The notes beneath the pieces are model-generated. The model ran no database searches. It was not told where the DNA came from and was given only the letters and a program-made list of their open reading frames with translations. 64,000 nt of DNA from Ligula intestinalis (lineage: Eukaryota; Platyhelminthes; Cestoda; Diphyllobothriidea; Diphyllobothriidae): contig JAYGXS010000001.1 of assembly GCA_036362985.1 (NCBI GenBank), positions 13,186,570 to 13,250,569 on the forward strand, given 5' to 3'. A program made the position numbers and the translations under genes. How positions within the stretch are numbered: the first letter of the stretch is position 1; every line of letters starts with the position of its first letter. Below are positions 22,403 to 33,874 of the stretch, one piece after another.

Positions 22403-23289
22403 AAACAATCAACAATGTCTGCCGTCAGTTGTAGTGTATTTTATAATGTAAATTAGGCTGTGTCAAGGTTTTGTGGATTAAATTATTATTTTTGTTTGAA
22501 TTTCAATTGCGTAGTTTTTAACATTTTCGAAGCTGTTTTATTTGTAATTCCTAACTGTTTATATGCTCCGCTTCAATTTTAAGCATCAACCACAGGCGCG
22601 GGACCATCAACGTAACAACTGCACGTACTGTACATAGACTTGTAAATTATCGATTATGTTTTCACATTCATTTTACTTGTAATAAACATTCCCATATACT
22701 ACACTGTGTCCTCTGCCGTCTTACAAAATAATCCATGCGGGGTTGTTTTACGTCGCGATCACGGGGAGTGCGTGTGGGGTGGGGGGTACTGATGGGATGG
22801 GGGTGGTGGTGGGGGGGGGGGTCAGCGGGTATTCTATCGCGAAAAAAGAACTAGGAAGGGGTTTACAGAAAGCGAAAAGAAGACGTCCCCCTGCGAAAAA
22901 TTTTCCGCAGGTGGGGCCAGTCGGGTTGATAGCCCCACCTGCAGCCCCAACAGTGGTGGGGCCACAGCCCAACCTGGCCCCGTCTGGTCCCGGCAGACAG
23001 GTGAGGCTGGTGTTTACAGGGTAGTAACTGCCAGACTTATTAAAGGGCTGTATACGATGTTATATGTTTTCGATGACCAAACGCAGCGTTAATGATAATT
23101 ATATATGTATATTCAAGGGTTCCAGGCAAGAAATGCCCTTGAGGACCTTATTCATGTAACGCACACAAGGTTGTTCTTACAGTTAATGTGCAGTCGGGGG
23201 GGGGAGCAAATATGATATCATGACAAAATTTTGAGTGAATTTTCACGGAAAAGAATGAAAACGGTCTACAGCCAGAAAAGTTGTTCACA

Positions 23290-24301
23290 ATGCTGGCAGT
23301 AGTAAATCGTGTTGTTAAAGTCGCCTTTTGTCAAATAGAGTCACATCAAGTCTTCTTTTAAATTCCGCAATTGTGTCAGCGGAAACCGTCTCGCTTGGTC
23401 GCAAGTTCCAAGGCCGGACCACGCGTTGACTAAAGAAATATATTCGGAGGTCTAATCAGGTGCGCTCATTTGTGACGTTGTAAGGATGGCCACGCAGGTG
23501 AGAAGTCGTGACTAATTGGAAGAAATCCTCGAATTTTAGGAAGGAAATGTGGCCCCGGATTATCCGGAATATCCAGAGCAGGCTGCACTGAACGTTCCTG
23601 TAAGACAAAGGAAATAGGTCAAGTTTGATCAATCTCTTTTGATATGGTAAGTCCCTGAGACCATCGACCATCTTTGTCGCCCTACATTGAACTTGTTCAA
23701 GAAGCTCCATATCTTTCTTCAAACACGGTGTCCAAACGGGCATTCTGTATTCAAGATGTGGTCACATAAAGGCGCCAAATATTTTTGCGAAGACTTCAGG
23801 TGGAAAGATTTTGAAAGCTTGTCTGATCCAGTGCAGGGTACTAGTTGCTTTCTGGACGGACTTTTTACAGTGCTCTGTTTGCATCAAGTTTGCGGTTTTC
23901 CATATACCCAGATCTTTGTGCGTCTCAACCTCTTTTAATGCGGTACCATTGATAAAATAACTAGGTTTCGGCGGCAATTTTCGCCCCGGGTATATGTGTA
24001 GAACAAGACACTTGGATACATTAAAGTTCAGAAGCCACGTGGATGACCAGATAACCAGTTTATCGATGTTCGACTGTAATCTCTTTGCGTCGTCGGCACA
24101 CCTAATTTCTGCCCATATTTTTATGTCATCTGCAGACATAACAGCTGCGCAATCAAGCTCATTGAGGTAGTCGTTGACGTAAATCAGGAATAGCAGCGGA
24201 CCCAAAACTGAGTTATTTTTTTGAAGGAACCTTCTTAATGTGGTCATTCCTAAAACAACCCGTTGGTCATCCAATGTAGTGTTACTGCAATCAAAGAGCA
24301 A
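23290..24301 (-). pseudogene. CR1-like RT fragment (5' truncated)
   Basis: The minus strand gives SVLGPLLFLIYVNDYLNELDC, MSADDIKIW (Ser replaces the usual Phe or Tyr before ADD), STWLLNFNVSKCLVL, ALKEVETHKDLGIW, then after a frameshift near 23750 PVWTPCLKKDMELLEQVQCRATKMV, HLRGHPYNV, and further on VRPWNLRP near 23410. The order matches fragment E. The change at the position before the catalytic Ala-Asp-Asp and the frameshifts show it is inactive. The 3' end lies near 23290. Confidence 0.85.
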
Positions 24302-25175
24302 AGTTACCCATGCTTAATTAACCTCGGAGCATGTCGCGAAAGGGCATCAGCTCCTTTTCTTTTACTGACCACTTCCTAAACATACACCTCAACTTTCCTT
24401 TATTTCGACTAATTAAACATGTGCAATTTTTCGCTCATGAAATGGCGTGTTGGAGAATATGTTAAGATAGAAATATTTGGCCTAAATAAGACATCTCACA
24501 ACGCCTTTGATTGAAGTAAAGGTAATTATTTTTGAAGAAAAGTAAAGAATATTCAACGGAGGATCATTGCGCACACGCACAAACGACAGTTATTGACGAC
24601 AATCGACGTCTAGTGGAGCTCAACTACGTACTCAGTAGCAGTAACCTCGACGTTAGGCCATCACCGAACGTTTCAAAGTGGAGTCACTGTGAGTAAGGCT
24701 AAAGCTAGAAAGAGTGCTGATACAGTTTATCATGATGAAGGCCTCTGTTCTTGCCAAGACAAATAACTGAATGAGTACGCACCTACACGCCATAGAGCAT
24801 ACTTGCACGTGCTAGTTATTGGTAATGTCAAAAAATGGCAGATGTATGTAAGAATTTTACTAAAAATGCAGACCATTCTAGATTTCTGGTAAGCGCTTCA
24901 GTGTTCAACGGATGTTTTAATGAACAAAAGTGTGTCATACTGGTCACAAATTCGTGTGCCCTAAGTCGGGGATTAATTTGCCCAGCACTACTACGCTTTG
25001 CGTGCAGTTAACATCTGTAAGCTAATAGGGAAAACTGTGAAAATAGTTGGAAGCGTGCGAATTCCCGAATAACTTCTAGAACTCACACGGAAAATTACGA
25101 AATTCTGACGAGCAAAGCCCTCTGTAAACCTGTTTCTTGTTTTTCGAAACTCTTTGTTTGGGCACAGTAATCAAA
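24302..25175. other. Upstream region of the GDI gene
   Basis: No coding sequence or RNA gene is seen. A pyrimidine-rich run ending in gggcacag at 25161-25167, eight bases before the start codon, could be a 3' splice site for a 5' UTR intron or for spliced-leader addition, which flatworms use. No clear TATA box is visible. Confidence 0.4.
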
Positions 25176-28100
25176 ATGGATGAGGAATACGACATCATCG
25201 TTCTTGGGACCGGGCTTAAAGTAAACTACGCTCATTTTATCTTTTCTAATTTCTCTTCAGGAATGTATTCTCAGCGGCCTTATGTCAGTTGCTGGGAAAA
25301 AGGTACTGCATATGGACAGGAACAACTATTATGGTGGGGAGAGCACGTCCGTGAACCCGCTTGAAAAGCTATTTGAACGGTTTAACAAACCCTACCCTAC
25401 TGATGAACGTTATGGTCGAGCTCGAGACTGGAACGTTGACCTTATTCCAAAGTTTCTGATGGCTGAAGGTATTGGTTTTCACAATATTATTCTGTAGGTA
25501 AACTGGTCAAATTGCTCTTGCACACCGGCGTAACTCGCTACTTGGAATTCAAATCCGTTGTGGGCAGTTACGTTTACAAAGGAACTGATGGTTCCGACAA
25601 AATATACAAGGTTCCTTGCGATGAAGTCGAGGCTTTAAACTCCAGTATGCGTTTTTTTCCATTTTACATGTCTCTCAAGAGCTCATGGGCATTTTCGAAA
25701 AGAGGCGTTTTCGAAAGCTCCTTATATACGCAGACCAGGTCGAAGAAGACAAGAAGTCAACTTGGAACGGCATTGAACTTGACAAGTGCAATATCATGAA
25801 AGTTTATGAGCACTTTGGTGTTGATTCCAACACCCAGGTACGTAGTTAGATCCCTTGGAATATTTTACGATTTGCATTGAACACTACCGTGTTTTATTTC
25901 TGCTTTTCGGTTTGCCTTGGGAGTGGTCGTCATCATTTTTGACCTTTCGGTTGTGCAGGTATCCCGTACTCGCATTCTGGGGATATACTCTGTTGCATCT
26001 CAGACCGTTACTAGCCATTGATTACACAATATTGTGTAATTTTTTAGCTCCCTTAAATGTTTCCATCAGCGGACTAGCCTAAAATATAACGTTATGTATA
26101 GTGCAGACTGATAGCCCTTCTCGATCTTAGCAGAATGCTTTTGTTTTGCTCGCCTCAAGACCTCACTGAATACACTGGAAAGGATTAAGGAACGCAAAAG
26201 GACTGTTAGAAATAATCCGAACAAAAGGAAACTTAATAAGCAAAGTATTTTTTTCTGTTGAAGAGAACATGTGCTCAAGACGAAAGATTAGTGATGAGGC
26301 ACTGCCAAGGACTCCATCTATTATGTCTTTGATCTCGTCGCCTGCAGATAAAACTGTTGGCAGTAGCACAGCGCGCATCATTCATATTTTTTTCGAAGAC
26401 TCCAACTATAGGAAATAGTCCTTTTCTTTCCAACCTATTTTTATATCACAAACATCTTCAGTTGCCTTTAGCAGATGAGCACTTACCGTGTGTGATTATC
26501 CTAGACCGAGACGATATCCAGAAGGGCATACGAGTGGTGACCTCATCTTACTCAACTCACGACCAACAAAGAACGTGGCCATCCAGGTTATCTGCATTGG
26601 CACGAAATCCACGGATGAATCTGCTTCTTGGACACATACCGTTAGCCCATCCCATCCTTTCATGTTGTGCAATGCTCAGACTGCTCAAGTGCAAATGGAG
26701 ACTCAGTAAAGTAGTGTAGGTCAGAAGGATGTCGGCCGTAGCAAAGGAACGACGTATCTCATCTGCAATTTTAAAAGCCACTGCCCCGTGCCCGGCTGTT
26801 AAGATGACAAGTTGTCTTTGTAGCCGCGCGCTATATTTGCGTCTATAGGTACATAGAAATGTATGGGCGTAATTGAAAGTGGCATACCCGGACGGTGTCC
26901 TTTTTTCGTTTTTTTTGGGAAGACTTCCGTATTACTGAGGGCTAGGAAACGTCGTTTATTGTAATGGTCGTTAAAAGTAACATGTAGCGTCTGCTTGACT
27001 ATACAGCCGAACTTCGTTTAGCGAATTTATCCGTTCCGGCACCGAGCTCGTCTTGCGAAACATAGTCAAACAAACTTTATCAGTTCACTGATTGGCTGCA
27101 TACAACCGAGGTTCTAAGCCCTATGAGATTACTCAACGGCGGACAGGGGCAAACACACGCAATGACAACTCGTTAGATGTGCGGAAGTTCGTCAGTCGGA
27201 CCAAATTGTCTGCGGGTGGCCTGCTCGTTAACTGAAGTGCTCGTAAGTGAGGCTGCTCGTCATCAGGGGCTCCACTTTACAGGAAGAATCTTCACTTTTT
27301 AAACGAATTGGCATCATAATGGACCTCTCCTCAGTTGTCCCATCAACGAATTCCCGTTGTAAGGGATACGCAGTCAAAGTTGACTTTTGGGTAATCTAAC
27401 GCATTCTTACCTGGTATGATACGTCAGAATGTTGATTGGTCAAGCAGAAATAAGTCTGTTGATATTTCACACATGGAAGGGGATGATATACAGGGTGATG
27501 TATGCAAAAACACTATGGTCTTCTTTTTATCTGAAGGACTTCAATAGATTATGAATGCCAAAAAAATTTCACCAATAGGCAAAGCAACCCTTAGTGATGT
27601 GGTCACTTAATTTAGGCTTTTAAAGACAGTTTTCCTGTGGAAAGTCTGCCAGATTGATCACTTCAGCTCAGAAGCAAGTTAAAAATGAACTGATTATGCA
27701 TGGTAATATGGGACAGTGTGCGGTAGAGACCACTTACTTAAAAGACTTATTCAGCCTCTATTTGAACTTACAGCCAACATACTGATCAACAAACTCGAAA
27801 TGAAGCGATAAAGTATCGACAGTGTTCTCACCGCAACCAAAGCATAACAAGGCATTTGAAAATCGTTAAGAAAAAGAAGTAGTACACACAGGCAGAAGTC
27901 CTTCTGTGCAATTATTTTTTTCTTGTCTCCCAAACTGACATGTCGGTTTTATCCAGCTTTGTTTAACTCGTTTGGCGTTTTCGTATACTCCAACGGTATC
28001 CAGTTCGTTTGCGTTTTCTTGCGTCCTTCGTCATTGTCGTCAATCCTCATAGGCGTTTTTTTCTTCAACTCCTGAAATCTCTGCAATTGTGTTTTTTAGG

Positions 28101-31100
28101 ACTTTGTTGGTCACGCCATTTGCCTGCACCAAAGTGAGGACTACAAGACCAAGTGCAGCGCGCTGGACTGCATAAAGCGAATGCAACTCTACAGCAACTC
28201 GCTGATGCGCTATGGCAAGTCCCCCTACCTCTACCCCCTCTACGGTCTGGGTGAGTTGCCACAGGGCTTTGCCCGCCTCAGTGCCGTTTACGGTGGCACG
28301 TACATGCTGAACAAACCGTTTGAGGGCTTTGTCATGGAGAACGGCAAAGTGGTGGGTGTGAAATCGGAGGGCGAAGTGGCAAAGTGCAAACAAGTGATTT
28401 GTGACCCGAGTTACGCGCCTGATCTAGTCCGAAAAGTTGGCCGGGTACGTTTTCTGTTTAAGTCGTCGTCGTCGCCTCTAGCCATTTTCGATTACGAAAA
28501 CTTACTGTTTCCTTTTTTATTGTTCTCTTAATTCGAAGTATTTTACCACTTATGGTTGTACAGTAAACTTGGTTATGCGCCGGCAAGGAAATACGTGCCA
28601 AGCGTAGAAGCCAGACCTACTGTCTGGGGATTACAAAGCGAAAATTGAGAAGTTGAAAGCTGATCTGTCTCCATAGTAGATGTGGATATCGTGTAAAACT
28701 GTAATTTTGAGTATTATATGACCTTTTACTTTTTACCATGACCCACGACTCCTTTGCTCTCTGTGAATGGAGCCATTTTTCGCTGAAAATTCATGATTTT
28801 TCATCATAAATAAAGCAAGTATGCTCTCTTTAAAACCATAAGATATGAACCAGTCTGAGAGTGCTCCCGTTGTCTCCTGATAGGAGATGCGTTTCTTGAC
28901 CTCCGTACACACAGGCTTGGTTAAGTTTTCCACTATTTGGTCCTACGGGACACATTAACATTAGGGGAAAATCCAGTCTATATATTTAATTTCAGCGAAA
29001 CGAAATATTAGATTGCTAGCCAAGTACTTTATGTCGCAACTATTTGATACATGAGAAGACCAGCTAGTCAAAAAATTCAGCCTTAACGACTCTTTGGAGA
29101 GTTCTTTGAGGCTGGCTGCTAGAGCTACCACTTATTTCTTTTTATATGATTGATTTTGCTGAAAGCCAATAAAACCTCTACGCAGCCGAAATCAAGAGTG
29201 ACTAGTTCGACTTGAAACCATTTATGATTGTATATTCGACGCGATCCCTTCTTATGCAGACTTCTTCAACATTTGGGTGGGTATTGCGTCATTGCGGATG
29301 GAAATTTTGTTTCCTGTAAGTGTTTCATAGCATTGGTCAAAACAGTGATGTTTTTCGGAGTGGTCGCATTTCTTGTCCTAAAAATAACATTATCGGATTC
29401 AAATTTTGAAAACATAGATATTATGCGTTGGTCGAGGGAGTTTTTTGCGAAATAGTGGTTTATTGTGTGAGTTTTCGACACTGGCACACCAGGTCGTCAT
29501 CAGGCGGATGGAAATTGTAACGGATGGAATCAAAGTTTTCAAACCTAGCGCACTTGGTAGTCTGAGTACCTGGAGTTTAAAATGGCCCAAATTAGAATAT
29601 TCAACCAACTTGATTTTGATAATCTCAATGTCGGCTTTGCATGCTCGAGCGGATGTGTTGTGGTTAATTATTCTTGGCATTCGTTATGCTACTTATTTGA
29701 CCCTCATTACCCTCATTCGAAGGATTCATACTCCCTGTCTCAACTGATTGTTTGACGGATCGCTTATCTATTTACCGCACTATCTCTTTCAGGTGGTTCG
29801 GGCCATTTGCATCCTAGATCATCCCATTCCAAACACCGCAGATGCTCTCTCGTGCCAGATAATTCTGCCTCAAAATCAAATCGGACGAAAGCATGGCAAG
29901 TGCACAAGTTTAAGCCTCGCTAAACTTTATTTTAGACATCTACATATCCTGCGTCTCATTCGATCATAAGGTCGCGGCTGAGCGTTTCTTCATCGCGATG
30001 GTTGCCACCATTGTCGAGACCGACAATCCCCCACGTGAATTGGCGGCTGGCATTCGTTTATTGGGTCCGATGAGGGAGTGCTTTGTCAAGGATACTGACC
30101 TCTACGCACCAATTGGGCCCGGTACCGATAATCAGGTTTGTGTACCATTTGATTTTCATCTACAACTGCCTCTATTATCAGTCGTGTTTCTTTTTTTCGG
30201 CTGTACATTTCTTGAGAGTAAACCATACTATTTTGCGTCTGAGGAAAACCACGCCTTTTTTAACTCTCCACAGCGCTTCCGGTGCGCCGGTTCCGAAATT
30301 TTTTTCGAATGTCTCCAAGCTGGAACTTTAACCTTTGGTTGCTTCAAGCCCCTTAGTAATCTCAGCAGGCTTGAGACCCGGCGCACGTGGCTGCGCCCTT
30401 ATTTGGCTCGATTTTCTTGCCTTGTTGCAGTCCTTGCCAGCAAGTGCAATTATTTCACTTATCATTTTGCGATTGATTCTTACTCGTTCCACTTTAGGTT
30501 TCGCTACTGTCCACCGTATGCTCCAAACAGGGTAGTTCAGAAATGGTGACTTGCGCAGCATCTATCACACCGGAGGCGAGATCGGGCGCAGGTCGATGGT
30601 GTGGCGGAAGCCGCCCTCAAGCTTGCCACCACGCCTCCCCTCCCCTATGCTCGGCATTTTTTTTCGGTGTGCAACTATGGTTCCAGAGATCGCGTCTTCC
30701 TCTTCTTTACCCAAATAACACTTACCGTACCCTGATATGCCCCACCATGTTGGTCCAGCGCATGTATAACGCGGCCCGTTGGTCGGCACTCTTATTTGTA
30801 GAAAGCGAAGGAAACTGCTTTACGTTGATAAACCTCATGAACTGTCTTCCCCCCACCCCCAAAGCCTGATGTTGAAATTTAGTGACTTTACCACCAGCTC
30901 CGTTAAATGAGTCCTTCCGGAAAATCCAATGCATCACTTGTTTGTTGCCAATAAGGGGCCGCATTTTGGGAGCGGAGCCATGGAAGCAGGTTCCTGAGTC
31001 AAAATCCTGTCACAGTTGGCTTCACCAAAACGAGGCAAGTCTCTCTTCGCCATGGACAGGTGCGACGATTTGAAAACTCTGCACAACACCGGACCGTGCG

Positions 31101-33874
31101 CACAACGTTTTGTGTGCTCTCGTTTTGTTCGAATGCATCTTCCCTTACTCGGCGCCTTGAGAAAGAGAATTCTCACGGCAGACGACGGGAGGGGGCTCGC
31201 CCGTAGATAGCCCATGTTCGAACCCTTTTCGTTGTAACGGTAGCCAAGGCCGAGATATCCCCGCCTAATTACGCCTCGTGTGAGTACCCAAAGGAAGAAC
31301 ACGACAAGAAGAGGGAAAAAGCAGAAATCTTTGAGTGTAAAAGGTACAACAAACGAGTGTAAGCTAGGTCCATCGAGCCAATCAGCTTCTGTCCTGGCTT
31401 GGCTAGTGGCCCGATTGGCTGTAGCTTGAATTTCAAATCATTGATTGATTGACGGCCAGTGTGCTTTCGCCTCTTGTAGATCGATCGATAGCCTGCTGTG
31501 AGCGCGGGTCGTTGTTGTAAGCTAGCTGCCTGCTAGCTGGTTCCTAACACATCGCTTCTTTGAGAAGAATCGCAAGGTTTGAGTTGCGGGTTCACTTGTA
31601 GCGAAAGCGTTTGCATTCTTTTCTGAACTGATCGTCTCGAGGCTGAAGTTCGTGCCTTTTTAGCACTGGGATCCCTCGTGGAGAGGTCCGGCGAGTCGGC
31701 GGCGATCGTGGGAGAGAACAATGGAGACTTTCTTGAGGCACCACACCTTTTGCGCGCGCCGCTGCGATTTGACCGACCAGGTGTCTGACAGGGCTCAGAA
31801 GCCGCGAAAATGTGAAAACTACCAATCAACATCCTAACCCTACAAAACTCCGGGATCTGCGCAAAACGTTTTGTGTCCTCCCGTATTGTTCTAATTCGCC
31901 TTCCCCCCACTCGGTGCCTTGAGAAGGAGAATTCTCATGGCAGACGGAGGGGGGCGCCCGTATATCGCCTAGGTTCGAATCCTTACCGTTGGGGCCAGGC
32001 TTACGACGCTGCCTCCTCATCGCCCCTTCTCCCCCCTCCCTCAGAAGCACTGTCTATCCCCAGGGCAGATTGGTGAACCTGAAGAGGGCCTTTTTCTCCC
32101 CCCCCCCTATCACAAACTTTAGCAGTTTAAGAGCAACTCTACCAAACAGTAGGAATCACAGTTCATAGGGAAGGCTTGAACGCTGCATACTCTAACCTTG
32201 ACACTACGAGCGACATCACTTTATTGTGCTGGCGTGCTTGTACGTGTAGATGCGCGTTAGTAGTGCTCTGACCTCACTCTCACACGTCTTTGGAGTCCCT
32301 GCATTCACCAACTCTTCTGTTTCAACCGCCTTGTTTTTATCGTTGCATCATGGCGTGTGCGACGTTACCGCGCCACTTGTGTGCAACGGACCTTGACGTG
32401 AGGCTCCGTTGCACACGCCACAGCGACAGCCAATTACTAGGTTTACTTTGTGTGTGTGTGTGTGTTTGCGCTAGCTTTTTTGACAGCCGCTCATTCCTCA
32501 GGACTTGTACTAGACCTCTGCTCGAGTAATGCACAGCCCCCAACTCGGCTAAAGCCGAAAGCGATATGTGCATATGTATATGAGCGGAGGACCTACTTTT
32601 GTTGTGTCTGTCTCCGAACATGGTGTTAGGCTGCTGTCGGGGACGCTCTGCTGCCCTTCTGTCTCCTGTCTCACATACCATACTTGTACGGCGAGAGGGG
32701 TCTGTATGTCATTATCTGGCCCACTCATGCTAAGGCCTCTGATTTTTAGCACTTACTTTTCGACCGGCTACGCAGTCTTCCGACTTAAGCCTACTAAACT
32801 TCCATTCTCATTTATTAATGCTACATGTACAGCATGTTACATATCCATTGCAACATTTCACGAGCCCTCTCTCTCTGTGCGCATAGAAATGTGCAATTGT
32901 CCTAACATGGGACACGTACAGCTAGTGTTCTCGAAGCCCTTCATGCGATTTCAGCGACAATTCTGAAATCGAAAAGAAGCTTTTTTCAAAACCGAAGGAT
33001 ATCCACTTTGAAGCAGGCATAGTTTGGTATCCAAGGGAGCATATTTTTGTGCGTTTTTGTCTATGAAGTCTACCTGGATTTATAAGGGCACCAAAAATCA
33101 TTAGAAAATTCCGTACAAGTTAGGTAGCAATTTTTTACAGAGGCTGGGAAAAAAGCTCCTGGCATGGCAGATATATCTGGGAATTATGCTGCGCGATAAC
33201 TTTTATTAAAATCCCCACCTAATTGCTCCTTTCCAACGGAAACCAAATTTCAGAATTTCGGTTAGCATTTCACGAGATAGAACGCTCACTGTAGCTACAC
33301 AAGACCCTGCGTAAAAGCCCAACGTTTTTATAGGTAAGAAAGGCGGAGAAAATCTTTCGCTCCCCAATTCTGAAAACCAATGCAAGTCGTGACCGTGTCA
33401 GTTAGAAATAAAGATTGAGGGCTGAGACAACTTCCTCCGTCTCCGCTCGCTCGCTCGCGCACAGTCTGTCTGTCCACCAGTTTATTTGAAAAAGATACTT
33501 CTTTGATGCTCTTTCCCTGCCCGACTGGGATTGATGTGTCGGCGAGGCAGGCATGGGGGACTTGAGGGAGACATCGGAATTTACCCCTGCCTGTAGGCAG
33601 TCCGATCGACTCTTTTTCATCCTCTTGCGTGCTGGGTTTGCTGGACAACTTTCACACGGTTTCCCTAGCCATTTTTGCAAATATTTGTTTGCTTTAACAT
33701 GCACTCAAACATCACATTTTTCCCCCTTCCCTTTTTTAGATATTCATCTCATCGAGCTACGATGCTACAACGCACTTTGAGAGCACCTGTGATGACGTCC
33801 TGAACATCTACGAGCGTATAATGGGAGAGAAGTTTGACTTCACGAAGGTTAAGGCCCGCCTGGACGACGAATAG
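25176..33874 (+). CDS. GDI: Rab GDP-dissociation inhibitor (GDI), 8 exons
   Basis: Exons: 25176-25220, 25261-25468, 25498-25644, 25680-25837, 28100-28444, 29793-29895, 29936-30135 and 33740-33874 (TAG stop), totalling 446 codons, against 445-447 in animals. All junctions keep frame. GDI extracts prenylated, GDP-bound Rab GTPases from membranes and keeps them soluble in the cytosol for vesicle-traffic recycling. The N-terminus has the dinucleotide-fold relic LGTGLKECILSG (residues 10-21) and [12 protein letters not shown] (32-43). The Rab-binding face includes [20 protein letters not shown] (224-243) and [16 protein letters not shown] and the C-terminal [13 protein letters not shown] are also family landmarks. 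The start was chosen because MDEEYD opens all GDIs. REP (CHM), its relative, is longer and lacks this compact C-terminus. Retroelement debris in the long introns does not touch the exons. Confidence 0.97.
25221..25260 (+). other. GDI intron 1, 40 nt
   Basis: It has gtaaac at the 5' border and ttctcttcag at the 3' border, phase 0, with a CTAAT branch-like site near 25247. The length is not a multiple of three, so retention would shift the frame. Confidence 0.93.
25469..25497 (+). other. GDI intron 2, 29 nt
   Basis: The whole intron runs from gtattggttt to ttattctgtag, phase 1, splitting a Gly codon. Removing it joins FLMAEG to [10 protein letters not shown], as in other GDIs. It is among the shortest plausible spliceosomal introns. 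Confidence 0.93.
25645..25679 (+). other. GDI intron 3, 35 nt
   Basis: It has gtatgc at the 5' border and tctctcaag at the 3' border, phase 1. Joining gives [18 protein letters not shown]. The next AG two bases downstream would break the frame, so the first AG is used. Confidence 0.88.
25838..28099 (+). other. GDI intron 4, 2262 nt
   Basis: Borders are gtacgt and gtgttttttag. The interior contains a possible B-type LINE 3' end near 26060-26090 (actagcctaaaatataac) and otherwise no recognised feature. Short open frames within it have no family signature. Confidence 0.9.
28445..29792 (+). other. GDI intron 5, 1348 nt
   Basis: Borders are gtacgt and atctctttcag. It contains, on the minus strand at 29465-29510, a hammerhead-like block that resembles the 3' end of Penelope-like elements in this window; otherwise nothing is recognised. 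Confidence 0.9.
29896..29935 (+). other. GDI intron 6, 40 nt, GC-AG borders
   Basis: The 5' border reads atg|gcaagt and the 3' border ttattttag|ac. Only this GC donor keeps the frame ([17 protein letters not shown]). The nearest GT, three bases further, would not. GCAAGT is the standard form of GC donors. Confidence 0.9.
30685..30718 (+). repeat. Penelope-like element 3'-end fragment
   Basis: The phrase ttccagagatcgcgtcttcc followed by tcttcttta is nearly identical to 53440-53470, the terminal region of the + strand Penelope-like copy. Confidence 0.55.
31060..31255 (+). repeat. Dispersed repeat with tRNA-like B box, copy 1
   Basis: It shares cgcacaacgttttgtgtgct, gccttgagaaagagaattct and catgttcgaaccc with the copy at 31830-32005. 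The B-box-like gttcgaaccc suggests a tRNA-derived SINE, but no convincing A box is seen. Confidence 0.7.
31830..32005 (+). repeat. Dispersed repeat with tRNA-like B box, copy 2
   Basis: It contains cgcaaaacgttttgtgtcct, gccttgagaaggagaattct and ctaggttcgaatccttaccg. It is a direct copy of 31060-31255, spaced by about 770 bp within the same intron. Confidence 0.7.
32379..32416. repeat. Inverted repeat, 12-bp perfect stem
   Basis: Arms gtgtgcaacgga and tccgttgcacac are separated by 14 bases. It lies inside GDI intron 7; no function is known. Confidence 0.75.
33000..33330 (+). repeat. Diverged relative of the right-arm large repeat
   Basis: Phrases such as aatttcagaatttcggttag and ataagggcacc parallel catttcggaatttcggtcta and acaagggcatc at 54000-54220, in the same order. 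The relationship is weak by eye. Confidence 0.45.

Larger units (their letters stand above)
20126..23023. mobile_element. Non-autonomous TIR element, about 2.9 kb
   Basis: The left end starts taccctgtaaac (20126) and the right end is its exact reverse complement, gtttacagggta (to 23023). Beyond these 12 bp the ends stay similar for about 70 bp with a GC-rich block (ccagactgggccaggt at left, accagacggggccagg on the inverse of the right end). TA at both borders could be the target duplication of a Tc1/mariner-like or related DNA transposon. No transposase is recognised inside. The interior holds a tandem repeat, a nested MITE and an older duplication, listed separately. Confidence 0.65.
30136..33739 (+). 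other. GDI intron 7, 3604 nt, repeat-rich
   Basis: Borders are gtttgt and a long pyrimidine tract ending cccttttttag. It holds a Penelope 3'-end fragment (30685-30718), two copies of a ~180-bp repeat (31060-31255 and 31830-32005), a 12-bp hairpin (32379-32416), a TG run (32448-32466) and a stretch resembling the large right-arm repeat (33000-33330). Confidence 0.88.

Noticed and set aside
22743..23024. GC-rich open frames on both strands at the right end of the TIR element
   Set aside because: Low-complexity GGGGCC-like sequence of the inverted terminus creates chance open frames on both strands.
27240..27270. CTGATGA on the minus strand in GDI intron 4
   Set aside because: No stem II or GAAA partner at a suitable distance, so not a hammerhead candidate.
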